From NCBI GenBank assembly GCA_030148425.1, contig JASBTM010000012.1, forward strand, positions 1 to 64,000: 64,000 nt of DNA. Reading direction: 5' to 3'. This DNA comes from Hyphomicrobium sp. GTDB lineage: Bacteria; Pseudomonadota; Alphaproteobacteria; Rhizobiales; Hyphomicrobiaceae. The notes below the pieces were generated by a model that was not told the origin of the DNA, did not search any database, and saw only the letters and a program-made list of their open reading frames with translations. Position 1 is the stretch's first letter. Each line of letters opens with the position of its first letter. Below are positions 28,216 through 36,879 of the stretch, in pieces. The position numbers were made by a program, and so were the translations under genes.

Positions 28216-28592
28216 ACGGGTTGGCCTTTCGGTTCGAGTTATGCCGTCTTTCGACGTCAGTTGCTTTCCGCCGGCGCAAAGCCCCAAAAGACCCGAGAAA
28301 GGCCGATCTGGCACCAAATAGGAGAAGACACTGGGGGACGACGCCGGAAAGCGCCTCTCAAAGCTGGCAACAGCCAATGCAGCCGATGCAACCCAAGCCC
28401 CCGTTCAGCCTCCTGCCGAACGGAAAGGCGGGCTTATACAGGAATTCCGGGGAAGAGCAAGGCGTCCGGGTACCGCAAAATCGCAGAATTTCCCGTCGAC
28501 AACCCTGCGACCGCCACGCCGAAACCAGGGGAATCATGCCCTAAGGGAGGCTGGCCGGGCATGACCTGGCGCGTGGATGGAGACCAAACCAC
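28216..28592. other. Divergent non-coding region between rpsF and an 80-residue gene
   Basis: 377 bp without a gene. It contains the candidate rpsF promoter described separately, leaving a leader of about 210 nt before rpsF. That is long enough for an S6:S18 autoregulatory structure, but I could not recognise the known motif with confidence. Near 28537-28563 ATGCCC and GGGCAT could pair. The plus-strand promoter for the small gene was not located. Confidence 0.4.
28433..28460 (-). promoter_or_regulatory. Candidate sigma-70 promoter for the rpsF operon
   Basis: On the minus strand, TTGCTC (28455-28460) is followed after 16 bases by TATAAG (28433-28438). Both boxes match alphaproteobacterial housekeeping promoters reasonably well and point to rpsF with a start near 28426. 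Confidence 0.4.
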
Positions 28593-28835
28593 ATGAAGTA
28601 CGCTTCTTATACCGAAGAAACGATCTGGGCGGTCGCAGACGATGAAGAAACGGCCCGCAGCGAGGGCGAAGAGGCGATGGCCGAAAATGGGGTCGAGGAT
28701 ACGTCTGCCCTGAAGGTCGCACCGATCGACGACAACCTCGTCGAAGCGCTTGCAAATGCCGAAGAAAACGGCGGCGACGTGCTGTTCGACCTGATCGACG
28801 GCGAGCTGTGCGAAGTCGAGACCGTCGAAAGCTGA
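28593..28835 (+). CDS. Small, very acidic hypothetical protein
   Basis: 80 residues, of which I count 24 Asp or Glu against 3 Lys or Arg. It begins MKYASYTEETIWAVADDEET, has a hydrophobic middle (DNLVEALANAEENGGDVLFDLIDG) and a single Cys near the end. GGAG stands about 10 bases before the ATG, and a strong terminator follows, so it is a genuine transcription unit. I recognise no family. It is divergent from rpsF and lies upstream of fabD. There are no membrane segments or signal, so it is probably cytoplasmic. Confidence 0.7.
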   Translation: MKYASYTEETIWAVADDEETARSEGEEAMAENGVEDTSALKVAPIDDNLVEALANAEENGGDVLFDLIDGELCEVETVES

Positions 28836-28901
28836 TTAAAAAAGGGCCTTTATCCTACGGGAGTTCGCCGGCCGGGAACGGCAATGATTCCCGATATCTG
28901 A

Positions 28902-28932
28902 GCGTCGCGGTCTCGCGGCGCTTTCTTTTTGT
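28902..28932 (+). terminator. Strong rho-independent terminator after the acidic protein gene
   Basis: GCGTCGCG (28902-28909) pairs with CGCGGCGC (28914-28921) through one T-G pair, with loop GTCT, followed by TTTCTTTTTGT. It isolates the small gene from fabD. Confidence 0.85.
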
Positions 28933-29094
28933 CCGGCCTCCGCCATGGCAGCAGCCGCCGCGAACGCCCGGGGCGCGGCGGTTGGCTATGCCCCGCATCT
29001 CTTGACACCGCGATGACGGAAGTGGACTAAGGCCGCCAAAACTCTGGCCTCCCGTCCGGGTCAATCATTCCAGCACAAGGTAGCCCTTCACACG

Positions 29095-30042
29095 ATGGCA
29101 CGCGCTTTCGTTTTTCCAGGTCAAGGCAGCCAGGACGTTGGCATGGGCAAGGCGCTCGCCGAAGCGTTCCCGTCCGCCCGCGCCGTATTCGAAGAGGTCG
29201 ATGAGGCGCTGGGCGAGAAGCTTTCCACGCTGATTTGGGAAGGCCCGAAGGAAACGCTGACGCTGACGGAAAACGCCCAGCCCGCACTGATGGCGGTTTC
29301 GGTCGCGGTCATGCGCGTTCTCGAAAAAGAGAAGGGCATATCGCTCGCGGGGACGGCCAAATTCGTCGCCGGTCATTCGCTCGGAGAATATTCGGCTCTG
29401 GCGGCCGCTGGCGCGTTTTCGCTCGCTGACGCTGCCCGGCTGCTGCGGCTTCGCGGGCAGGCCATGCAGAAAGCCGTTCCTGTTGGTGTTGGCGCGATGG
29501 CCGCGCTTCTCGGCGTTGGTGTCGACATTGCTGAGAAGGTCGCCGCGGAAGCAGCCCAGGGCGACGTTTGTCAGGTCGCGAACGACAACGAGCCGACGCA
29601 GGTCGTCCTCTCGGGGCATAAATCAGCGATCGATCGCGTTCTCGAGATCGGCAAGACTTTCGGCGTTCGCCGCGCGGTGCCGCTGCCTGTATCCGCCCCC
29701 TTCCATTGCAAACTGATGCAGCCTGCCGCCGATGCGATGGCGGAAGCGCTTGCGAATGTTACGGTGAACCGGCCTGTCGTACCGGTGGTCGCCAACGTTC
29801 TCGCACAGCCGATTTCAGACCCCGAAGAAATCAAAAAGCGCCTCGTAGAGCAGGTGACAGGCACCGTCCGCTGGCGCGAATGCGTCGCGTTCATGGCGGC
29901 CGACGGAGTCACGGATTTCTACGAGATCGGCGCCGGAAAAGTGCTGGCAGGCCTCGTCAAACGCACCGCCCCGAGCGTCAACGCTTCAAGCCTGGGCACC
30001 CCTTCCGATATCGATGCGGCGCTCGCCGCCCTCACTTCATAA
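29095..30042 (+). CDS. fabD: Malonyl-CoA:ACP transacylase
   Basis: 315 residues. The nucleophile serine is in GHSLGEYSALAAAG (about 92), QPALMA provides the oxyanion region and the catalytic histidine is in SAPFHCKLM (about 203). It loads malonate onto ACP to start fatty-acid elongation. It heads fabD-fabG-acpP-fabF. Confidence 0.97.
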   Translation: MARAFVFPGQGSQDVGMGKALAEAFPSARAVFEEVDEALGEKLSTLIWEGPKETLTLTENAQPALMAVSVAVMRVLEKEKGISLAGTAKFVAGHSLGEYSALAAAGAFSLADAARLLRLRGQAMQKAVPVGVGAMAALLGVGVDIAEKVAAEAAQGDVCQVANDNEPTQVVLSGHKSAIDRVLEIGKTFGVRRAVPLPVSAPFHCKLMQPAADAMAEALANVTVNRPVVPVVANVLAQPISDPEEIKKRLVEQVTGTVRWRECVAFMAADGVTDFYEIGAGKVLAGLVKRTAPSVNASSLGTPSDIDAALAALTS

Positions 30043-30052
30043 GGAGACTTGA

Positions 30053-30799
30053 ATGTTTGATTTGACCGGCAAGACCGCCCTCGTCACGGGCGCGACCGGC
30101 GGCCTTGGCGCTGAAATCGCACGCGTGTTCCACAAGGCGGGCGCCACCGTCGCAATCTCGGGCCGCAAAGTCGAAGCGCTCGAAGCGCTGGCGAAGGAGC
30201 TTGGGGACCGGGTGCACGTTCTGCCCTGCGATCTCGCAGATCGCGCGGCCGTCGCGAAGCTGATCGATGACGCCGTGAAAGCGCTGGGCGGCCGGCTCGA
30301 CATCCTCGTCAACAACGCCGGCCTGACCAAAGACAACCTGTTCATGGTGATGAAGGACGATCAGTGGGACGACGTCATCGCCGTCAACCTGACCTCGACG
30401 TTTATGCTCTGCCGCGCCGCCTCGCGTCACATGATGCGTTCGAAGACGGGCTATGGCCGCATCATCAACATCGCGTCGGTTTCGGGCGTTTTCGGCAATC
30501 CGGGGCAGGGTAACTACGCCGCTTCGAAGGCCGGCATGATCGGCATGACCAAATCACTCGCCCGTGAGGTCGCGTCGCGCGGCATCACCGCGAACTGCGT
30601 CGCTCCGGGATTCATCAAGACGAACATGACGGATGTGCTGACGGATAAACAGAAGGGCGAGATCGCTCAGATGATCCCCGCCCAGCGCTTCGGCGACCCG
30701 GTCGACATTGCGGCGGGCTGCCTCTATCTCGCTTCCAACGAAGGCGGTTATATCACTGGCCAGACGCTGCACATCAACGGCGGCATGGCGATGGTATGA
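30053..30799 (+). CDS. fabG: 3-oxoacyl-ACP reductase
   Basis: 248 residues, SDR fold. The NADPH motif is TGATGGLGAEIA, followed by LVNNAGLTKDN, the catalytic Ser in ASVSGVFGNPGQ, then YAASKAGMIGMTKS and the C-terminal GGMAMV typical of FabG. AAGGAG precedes the ATG by 6 bases, and the gap to fabD is 10 bases. Confidence 0.97.
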   Translation: MFDLTGKTALVTGATGGLGAEIARVFHKAGATVAISGRKVEALEALAKELGDRVHVLPCDLADRAAVAKLIDDAVKALGGRLDILVNNAGLTKDNLFMVMKDDQWDDVIAVNLTSTFMLCRAASRHMMRSKTGYGRIINIASVSGVFGNPGQGNYAASKAGMIGMTKSLAREVASRGITANCVAPGFIKTNMTDVLTDKQKGEIAQMIPAQRFGDPVDIAAGCLYLASNEGGYITGQTLHINGGMAMV

Positions 30800-31196
30800 T
30801 CGACTTTACGATATGATGGTAAACGCCGGGAATGCCTGATTTATTGGCCCTCTGCTTACCATCGTTTCGTGCGTCGTTGACTGCGTCACCACGTGCTTTG
30901 CATTGCGGATGAAGTGTGTTAACGACACCACGGTTTTGAGACGTGAACATCACGTCGTCGGGACGGTGCGAAGCTGGGGAAAACTCGGCTACGCGCAATC
31001 TGGGGACGGTGCCTAAGCGGAAGACTCACGCTACGGCGACTAAGGAAAAAAGACTTCAGAAACGGGGCGAACCCCTATCCGAACAGGCTATACTTCTCGT
31101 AAGTTGATATCCTGGTGTGCGGCTAAGCGGGTTCTGCAGGGCGAACAGGCGAGCCATTAAAGGTCGCCAAAAATTAGAAAGACACGAGGATTGACG
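30800..31196 (+). other. Intergenic region and probable long leader upstream of acpP
   Basis: 397 bp with no open reading frame of interest. A promoter-like TTGCAT (30898-30903), a 16-base spacer and TAACGA (30920-30925) are followed by a perfect 17-bp palindrome GACGTGA-ACA-TCACGTC (30940-30956). Further on, GGGG-CGAA-CCCC (about 31064-31075) can form a small hairpin, and TATACT (31089-31094) could be another -10 without a clear -35. acpP therefore may have its own promoter and a leader of up to about 265 nt. Confidence 0.4.
30940..30956. promoter_or_regulatory. Perfect 17-bp palindrome between fabG and acpP
   Basis: GACGTGA and TCACGTC separated by ACA. It sits 15 bases downstream of the putative -10 at 30920-30925, a position where a bound repressor would block transcription start. 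Confidence 0.4.
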
Positions 31197-31439
31197 ATGA
31201 GCGATGTCGCAGAGCGCGTGAAGAAAATTGTCGTTGAACATCTTGGGGTCGAGGCCGACAAGGTCACCGACAACGCGAGCTTCATCGACGACCTTGGCGC
31301 GGATAGCTTGGATACTGTTGAACTCGTGATGGCCTTCGAAGAGGAATTTGGCTGCGAAATTCCCGACGACGCCGCAGAGCACATCCTGACGGTTGGCGAT
31401 GCCGTCAAGTTTCTCGAGAAGAACGCAAGCGCGGCCTAA
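31197..31439 (+). CDS. acpP: Acyl carrier protein
   Basis: 80 residues starting [21 protein letters not shown] six bases earlier is in frame but GAGGA is spaced correctly for the ATG at 31197. The phosphopantetheine serine is in [21 protein letters not shown]. It carries the growing acyl chain. A strong hairpin follows before fabF, which probably keeps acpP expression above that of fabF. Confidence 0.98.
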   Translation: MSDVAERVKKIVVEHLGVEADKVTDNASFIDDLGADSLDTVELVMAFEEEFGCEIPDDAAEHILTVGDAVKFLEKNASAA

Positions 31440-31501
31440 ACAGCCCGCATCTCATTCGCGTGTTTTGCCTTCGGTGCAATTGCACCTTGAGGGTGAGATT
31501 T

Positions 31502-31527
31502 AAAGGGGCTGGGCAACCGGCCCCTTT
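31502..31527 (+). terminator. Strong hairpin between acpP and fabF
   Basis: AAAGGGGCTGG (31502-31512) pairs with CCGGCCCCTTT (31517-31527) over all eleven positions, with one T-G pair and the stable loop GCAA. No T run follows beyond the stem itself, so it may be a partial terminator or an mRNA-stabilising end for the abundant acpP message. Confidence 0.65.
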
Positions 31528-31577
31528 CACGCGCCCAGCGTTGATCTCGAACACCAACAGAGAACAAGAAAATATCG

Positions 31578-32840
31578 ATGCGCCGTGTCGTTATTACTGG
31601 AATGGGCCTTGTCACACCCGTGGGCTGTGGGGTCGAGGCATCGTGGTCGAACCTTCTCACCGGCCAAAGTGGGGCGCGACGCGTCGAAGAATTCGAAGTC
31701 TCGGACATCAGTTGCCAGATCGCGAATTTCGTTCCGCGCGGCGCCCTCGCTGATGGCAAGTTCAATCCTGACGATTGGATGGAGCCCAAGGAACAGCGCA
31801 AGGTCGACGATTTTATCATCTACGCCGTTGCTGCTGCCGATCAGGCGATCGCGGACGCGGGCCTGAAACTTGATACCGCCGAGGCGCAGGAACGCGCTGG
31901 CGTTCTGATCGGATCCGGCATTGGCGGCCTCTCTGGCATCGCTGACACGTCGATCCTGCTGAAGGAAAAAGGCCCGCGGCGTGTATCGCCGTTCTTCATT
32001 CCTGGACGCCTCATCAATCTTGCTGGCGGCTATGTCTCGATCAAGCACCAGCTGAAGGGACCGAACAACGCCGTCGTCACGGCTTGCGCCACAGGCACGC
32101 ACGCCATTGGCGATGCCGCGCGCATCATCGCGCTCGACGATGCCGATGTCATGGTGGCGGGTGGTAGCGAAAGTCCGATCTGCCGTATTTCGCTCGCTGG
32201 CTTCGCGGCATGCCGCGCGCTCTCGACCGGCTTCAACGACAATCCGACCAAGGCTTCGCGCCCCTATGACAAGGATCGCGACGGCTTCGTGATGGGCGAG
32301 GGCGCTGGCGTCGTCGTGCTCGAAAGCTACGAGCATGCGAAAGCCCGCGGCGCGACGATCTATGCCGAAATCATCGGCTACGGCATGTCGGCCGACGCTT
32401 ATCACATCACCGCTCCGGCCGAAGACGGCGACGGCGCTTATCGCTGCATGAAGGCCGCACTGAAGCGTGCCGGGGTTACGCCAAGCGAAATCGACTACGT
32501 GAACGCGCATGGCACTTCCACGCCGATGGGCGACGAGATCGAGCTCAAGGCTGTGGAGCGGCTGTTCGGGAATAGCAGCGGCCGCCTCGCAATGTCCTCG
32601 ACAAAATCCGCGACGGGCCATCTGCTTGGCGCCGCGGGAGCTATCGAGGCGATCTTCTCGGCGCTCGCCATTCGCGACAACATCGTCCCGCCGACGCTCA
32701 ATCTCGACAATCCGTCGGTCGAGACGGCAATCGACCTTGTGCCCCACAAGGCACAAAAGCGTGACATCAATATCTCGCTGTCGAATTCCTTCGGCTTCGG
32801 TGGTACGAACGCATCGCTGGTTCTTCGCCGGGTGGCGTGA
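31578..32840 (+). CDS. fabF: 3-oxoacyl-ACP synthase II
   Basis: 420 residues. The Cys-His-His triad of condensing enzymes is present: Cys in VTACATGTHAIGDAA (about 164), His in NAHGTSTPMGD (about 304) and His in KSATGHLLGAAGA (about 341), plus the terminal FGFGGTNASLVL loop. It elongates acyl-ACP. It lies 138 bases after acpP with a hairpin between. Confidence 0.97.
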   Translation: MRRVVITGMGLVTPVGCGVEASWSNLLTGQSGARRVEEFEVSDISCQIANFVPRGALADGKFNPDDWMEPKEQRKVDDFIIYAVAAADQAIADAGLKLDTAEAQERAGVLIGSGIGGLSGIADTSILLKEKGPRRVSPFFIPGRLINLAGGYVSIKHQLKGPNNAVVTACATGTHAIGDAARIIALDDADVMVAGGSESPICRISLAGFAACRALSTGFNDNPTKASRPYDKDRDGFVMGEGAGVVVLESYEHAKARGATIYAEIIGYGMSADAYHITAPAEDGDGAYRCMKAALKRAGVTPSEIDYVNAHGTSTPMGDEIELKAVERLFGNSSGRLAMSSTKSATGHLLGAAGAIEAIFSALAIRDNIVPPTLNLDNPSVETAIDLVPHKAQKRDINISLSNSFGFGGTNASLVLRRVA

Positions 32841-32935
32841 AACCACGCTTAGATACGGGTTTTTGCCACATTTTACGGTGAGCGTCCGTTGCGGGTGGGG
32901 ATGGAGAGCCACAAATTGAGGCAACGAGACCTCGT

Positions 32936-34339
32936 GTGCGGCGCTCCTTCAATGACGGTGCTCGCGCTATCATGAGTCAAAACAGGAAGCGTTCGGACGG
33001 GGTAAGAACGTCGCGAACAGCCGGAGCTCGAAGTCCCGCCGAGCGGCTCGAACCGGGTCGCGCGCCGAGCAGGCCGCGTGGGATCCAGGCTCGCGAGCCA
33101 TCGCGCGCTGTTGCCGGATTCGTGCGCGTCATCAGCAGCGTTTTCACTGTTGCTCTCGTCCTGATGCTGTTCGTCGGCGGCGCATCGTTCATCGTTTTCC
33201 ATCAGTTCGAAAGCGCGGGCCCGCTTGACGCTCCACGCACCGTAATCATCCCAAAGGGTGAGGGACGGATCGCCATCGCTGAGCGCCTGGAGCGCGAAGG
33301 CATCATCACTAACCGCTGGACGTTCGTCGGCGGATATTTGCTTCAGGGTTTCCTCGGCGGCCGCAAGACCGGCGAATTGCGCGCCGGCGAATATGAAATC
33401 AAAGACCACGCCTCGATGCGCGACGTCATCGACACGCTCTCCGAAGGCAAATCGATCCTCTACAAGGCGACGCTGCCGGAAGGCCTGACGAGCGAGCAGA
33501 TTGTTGAGCGCCTCAAGGCTGAGCCGAGCCTCAGCGGTGAAATCGCGAGCGTCCCGCCGGAAGGCGCACTGCTGCCCGATACTTACTATTTTTCGAAGGG
33601 AACTTCGCGAAATGAAATTCTCGATCGCATGCGCAACGACATGGAGAAGATGGTCGCGGGCCTTTGGGAGCAGCGCGATCCTGACATTCCCGTTCGCTCG
33701 ATCGATGAACTCGTGACGTTCGCCTCCATCGTCGAAAGGGAAACCGGGCGGCCGGACGAGCGGGAACGCGTCGCCGCCGTTTTCTACAATCGTCTCCGGA
33801 AGGGCATGCGCCTGCAGTCGGATCCGACCATCATATACGGCATCGTCGGCGGCCAGGGCGTTCTCGGCCGCAGCATCACGAAGGCGGACATCGAGACGAA
33901 GTCGCCCTACAACACGTATCAGATCAACGGACTTCCGCCCGGGCCGATTTGCAATCCGGGTAAGTCCGCGATCCTTGCAGCGCTGCATCCGGCGAAAACC
34001 AGCGACCTCTATTTCGTAGCGGACGGTACCGGCGGACACGCGTTCTCCGAGACTTTAAAGGAGCACAACAGCGCCGTTCAGAAATGGCGTGCCGTTGAAA
34101 AACAGGCGAAGTCGAAGCAAGGCGCGGACGACCAGGACGATAGCGCGGCGCCGATCCCGACGACGAAGCCCGCTAAATCCGCAGCGGTGTCCAAGGGGCA
34201 GAAAGCCACGAAAACAGCGGCGCCGTCGGCGGGCGCCAGCGACGGAGATGGCGACGATGCCTCTCCTTCGGCCTCTGCGGAAGTCGCCGGAACGGGGGCC
34301 GAGATGCCCTTGCCGGTCCGGAAACCTAAAAAACAATAG
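32936..34339 (+). CDS. mltG: Endolytic murein transglycosylase MltG
   Basis: 467 residues from GTG at 32936; an ATG at 32972 is the alternative and neither has a strong ribosome site. A basic, Arg-rich cytoplasmic segment precedes one transmembrane helix (VFTVALVLMLFVGGASFIVF, about 65 to 85). The periplasmic YceG domain has the catalytic glutamate in FASIVERETGRPDERERVAAVFYNRL and the QSDPTIIYG and PYNTYQINGLPPGPICNPG signatures. The C-terminal 100 residues are Lys/Ala/Pro-rich low complexity, an extension absent from E. coli MltG. It cuts nascent glycan strands. Confidence 0.94.
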   Translation: MRRSFNDGARAIMSQNRKRSDGVRTSRTAGARSPAERLEPGRAPSRPRGIQAREPSRAVAGFVRVISSVFTVALVLMLFVGGASFIVFHQFESAGPLDAPRTVIIPKGEGRIAIAERLEREGIITNRWTFVGGYLLQGFLGGRKTGELRAGEYEIKDHASMRDVIDTLSEGKSILYKATLPEGLTSEQIVERLKAEPSLSGEIASVPPEGALLPDTYYFSKGTSRNEILDRMRNDMEKMVAGLWEQRDPDIPVRSIDELVTFASIVERETGRPDERERVAAVFYNRLRKGMRLQSDPTIIYGIVGGQGVLGRSITKADIETKSPYNTYQINGLPPGPICNPGKSAILAALHPAKTSDLYFVADGTGGHAFSETLKEHNSAVQKWRAVEKQAKSKQGADDQDDSAAPIPTTKPAKSAAVSKGQKATKTAAPSAGASDGDGDDASPSASAEVAGTGAEMPLPVRKPKKQ

Positions 34340-34437
34340 GCCTGCCGGTCCTTTGCCGGAACAAGCTGTTGGCGGACGCCGGACGACCCGTTAAGTTGCG
34401 CGCCGCATAAGCAGCCCGGTCCGCGAGTTCTTCCCAG

Positions 34438-35328
34438 ATGACCATATCCAGCATGACCGGATTTTCCCGGCTCGACGGAACGACCGACGGCCTGACGTGG
34501 ACCTGGGAAGCGCGCAGCGTGAACGGGCGCGGACTGGATGTCCGCCTCAGGCTGCCTCCCGGCTACGAAGCGGTGGAAGTGCCGGCGCGTGAAGCGGTGG
34601 CGAAGCGTTTCGCACGGGGCAACATCTCGATATCGCTGAGCCTCGAAAAGCAACAGGCGAACGGCTCCGTGCGCTTGAACGAGGCCGTGCTGGCCGATGT
34701 GATCAAGGCGGCAGAGCGCGTCTCGGTGCTATCCGGTGCGTCGAAGCCCGATGCGGCGCAGCTGCTGATGATCAAGGGCGTTCTTGAAACTTCCGATCAG
34801 CTGCCCGAAAGCAGCGATGATCGCGCCGTGCGGGAGAAGGCGATCCTCAAAAGCCTCGAGGCGACGCTAGACAAACTCGCAGAAGCGCGCCGGGCCGAAG
34901 GGACCCGCCTCGCCGACATCGTCGCGGACCAACTCGTCCAGATCGAACGATTGACGGGAGAGGTGCGCGCATCGCCCTCACGGACGCCGGAGGCGATCGT
35001 GGCGCGGCTCAAGGATGGCATCGCGCGACTTTTCGAGACGGCGGCTCCGCTCGATGCCGAGCGTCTGCATCAGGAGGCCATGCTGATCGCAACGCGCGCC
35101 GACGTGGAGGAGGAACTACAGCGGCTCACCGCACACGTCTCCGGTGCACGCGACATCCTGAGCGAACCGGGCGCTGTCGGCCGTAAGCTTGATTTTCTCG
35201 CGCAGGAATTCAATCGCGAAGCCAACACGCTGTGCTCGAAGGCCAACGCCGTCGACATCACGCGGCTCGGCCTGCAGCTCAAGACGATCATCGACCAATT
35301 GCGCGAACAGGTACAAAACGTCGAATAG
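34438..35328 (+). CDS. YicC/YloC-family endoribonuclease
   Basis: 296 residues beginning MTISSMTGFSR, the family start, with WEARSVNGRGLDVRLRLP and, at the end, EFNREANTLCSKANAVDITRLGLQLKTIIDQLREQVQNVE. These proteins are hexameric RNA-binding or endoribonuclease proteins implicated in sRNA turnover in E. coli. The gene ends one base before gmk, the usual yicC-gmk pairing. Confidence 0.95.
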   Translation: MTISSMTGFSRLDGTTDGLTWTWEARSVNGRGLDVRLRLPPGYEAVEVPAREAVAKRFARGNISISLSLEKQQANGSVRLNEAVLADVIKAAERVSVLSGASKPDAAQLLMIKGVLETSDQLPESSDDRAVREKAILKSLEATLDKLAEARRAEGTRLADIVADQLVQIERLTGEVRASPSRTPEAIVARLKDGIARLFETAAPLDAERLHQEAMLIATRADVEEELQRLTAHVSGARDILSEPGAVGRKLDFLAQEFNREANTLCSKANAVDITRLGLQLKTIIDQLREQVQNVE

Positions 35329-35329
35329 C

Positions 35330-36007
35330 ATGAGCAAGAACGCAGACGACCAGCGAAATCCCGGCACGGCCACGGAACCGCATATCGCGCGCCGGGGATT
35401 GCTTTACATCGTCTCGTCGCCTTCTGGCGCAGGCAAGACGACGCTCGCGCGCCGTGTCCTCGCCGCCGATTCCAATATCGAGATGTCTGTATCGGTCACG
35501 ACCCGCGCGGCGCGTCCGGGCGAGCGTGACGGCGTCGATTATCATTTCGCGGACCGTGCGAAATTTGAGAGCATGAAGGATCAGGGCGACCTTCTCGAAT
35601 GGGCGCGCGTTTTCGATAATCACTACGGGACGCCCCGCGCGCCGGTGGAAGCCGCCATCCGCAGCGGCAAAGACGTGCTGTTCGATATCGACTGGCAAGG
35701 CGCGCAGCAGCTTTCGGAAAAAATGCCGGGCGACGTCGTCCGCGTGTTTGTGCTGCCGCCATCGGGGGAAGTTCTCGAAGACAGGCTGAAAACGCGCGCG
35801 CAGGATCCGCCAGAGATCGTGGCGAAACGTATGGCCGCAGCATCATCCGAAATCAGCCACTGGCCCGAGTACGACTACGTGATCGTCAACGCCAACATTG
35901 AACAGAGCGTTGCGTCGGCGCTGGCGATCCTCTCGGCTGAACGTCTGAAACGGGCGCGGCTTCTCGGAATGTCGGACTTCGTGCGCACATTGCAGTCGGC
36001 GCTTTAG
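35330..36007 (+). CDS. gmk: Guanylate kinase
   Basis: 225 residues from the ATG at 35330; the frame extends upstream into yicC but without similarity. The P-loop is [18 protein letters not shown], followed by [21 protein letters not shown] and [14 protein letters not shown]-type ([16 protein letters not shown]) motifs. It converts GMP to GDP. The stop overlaps the stop of the convergent rsmA by 4 bases. Confidence 0.96.
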   Translation: MSKNADDQRNPGTATEPHIARRGLLYIVSSPSGAGKTTLARRVLAADSNIEMSVSVTTRAARPGERDGVDYHFADRAKFESMKDQGDLLEWARVFDNHYGTPRAPVEAAIRSGKDVLFDIDWQGAQQLSEKMPGDVVRVFVLPPSGEVLEDRLKTRAQDPPEIVAKRMAAASSEISHWPEYDYVIVNANIEQSVASALAILSAERLKRARLLGMSDFVRTLQSAL

Positions 36008-36879
36008 GAGCTGGCGGAGGCTTCGCTTTCGTCGAGTACCAGCGCCAGGCGGGCGAAGTCGGACACGGAAAGCTCTTCGGCGCGCCGCTCCGGCGCGAGG
36101 TCGGCGCGCTTCAATAGAAGCTCCGGAAATGCAGTGAGTTGTTTCAGGCTCGAGCGCAGCATTTTGCGGCGCTGGCCGAACGCGGCTGCCGTCACGCGTG
36201 CGAGTGTCTTCACACGACAAGCCGGCATAGGCTCTGCTCTGGGGCGAAATTCGACGATTGCTGAGGAAACCTTGGGTGGCGGCGTGAAGGCTTCCGGCGG
36301 AAGGTTCATCACGATTTTCGCCTCCGTCCGCCATTGCGCGAGAACGGAGAGCCGTCCGTAGGCTTTCGACTTCGGCTGAGCGACAATCCGCTCTGCGACC
36401 TCGCGCTGGAACATCAGCACCATACGGTCGAACCAGGGCGGCCAGGGTTCGGTTTCGAGCCAGTTGACGAGCAGCAGCGATGCGACGCCGTAAGGCAGGT
36501 TGGCGACGATCGACGCCGACGGCGCATCACCCAGCAGTTGCCGCCAGTCGACCTCAAGCGCGTCGGCCGGATGCACCTCGAGCCGTCCCGGATAGCCGGC
36601 CGCGACGTCCGCGAGCGCAGGCAGGCAGCGGTCGTCACGTTCGATGGCGATAACGCGCTTTGCGCCTTCGATCAGCAGCGCGCGCGTCAATCCGCCAGGA
36701 CCTGGACCAATCTCTACAACTGTCCGTTCGTCGAGATCGCCCGCGAGACGAGCGATTTTGCGCGTCAGATTGAGATCGAGCAGGAAATTCTGGCCGAGCG
36801 ATTTCTTGGCGTTGAGGCCGTAGCGCTCAATGACCTCACGCAGCGGCGGCAGGCCGTCGGAAGCGGTCGCAGTGCTCAT
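36004..36879 (-). CDS. rsmA: 16S rRNA dimethyladenosine transferase
   Basis: 291 residues. [19 protein letters not shown], the SAM motif [15 protein letters not shown] and the catalytic NLPYGVAS (NPPY-like) are all present. It dimethylates two adjacent adenines in helix 45. The start overlaps the pdxA stop (ATGA). It is the last gene of the lptD-surA-pdxA-rsmA envelope and translation operon known across Proteobacteria. Confidence 0.96.
   Translation of the reverse strand: MSTATASDGLPPLREVIERYGLNAKKSLGQNFLLDLNLTRKIARLAGDLDERTVVEIGPGPGGLTRALLIEGAKRVIAIERDDRCLPALADVAAGYPGRLEVHPADALEVDWRQLLGDAPSASIVANLPYGVASLLLVNWLETEPWPPWFDRMVLMFQREVAERIVAQPKSKAYGRLSVLAQWRTEAKIVMNLPPEAFTPPPKVSSAIVEFRPRAEPMPACRVKTLARVTAAAFGQRRKMLRSSLKQLTAFPELLLKRADLAPERRAEELSVSDFARLALVLDESEASASS

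Noticed and set aside
30823-30873. GATGGTAA/TTACCATC inverted repeat after fabG considered as a terminator
   Set aside because: Only eight AT-rich pairs around a loop of about 30 bases and no T tail.
31527-32924. 465-codon minus-strand frame opposite fabF
   Set aside because: Antisense shadow of fabF; no recognisable domain.
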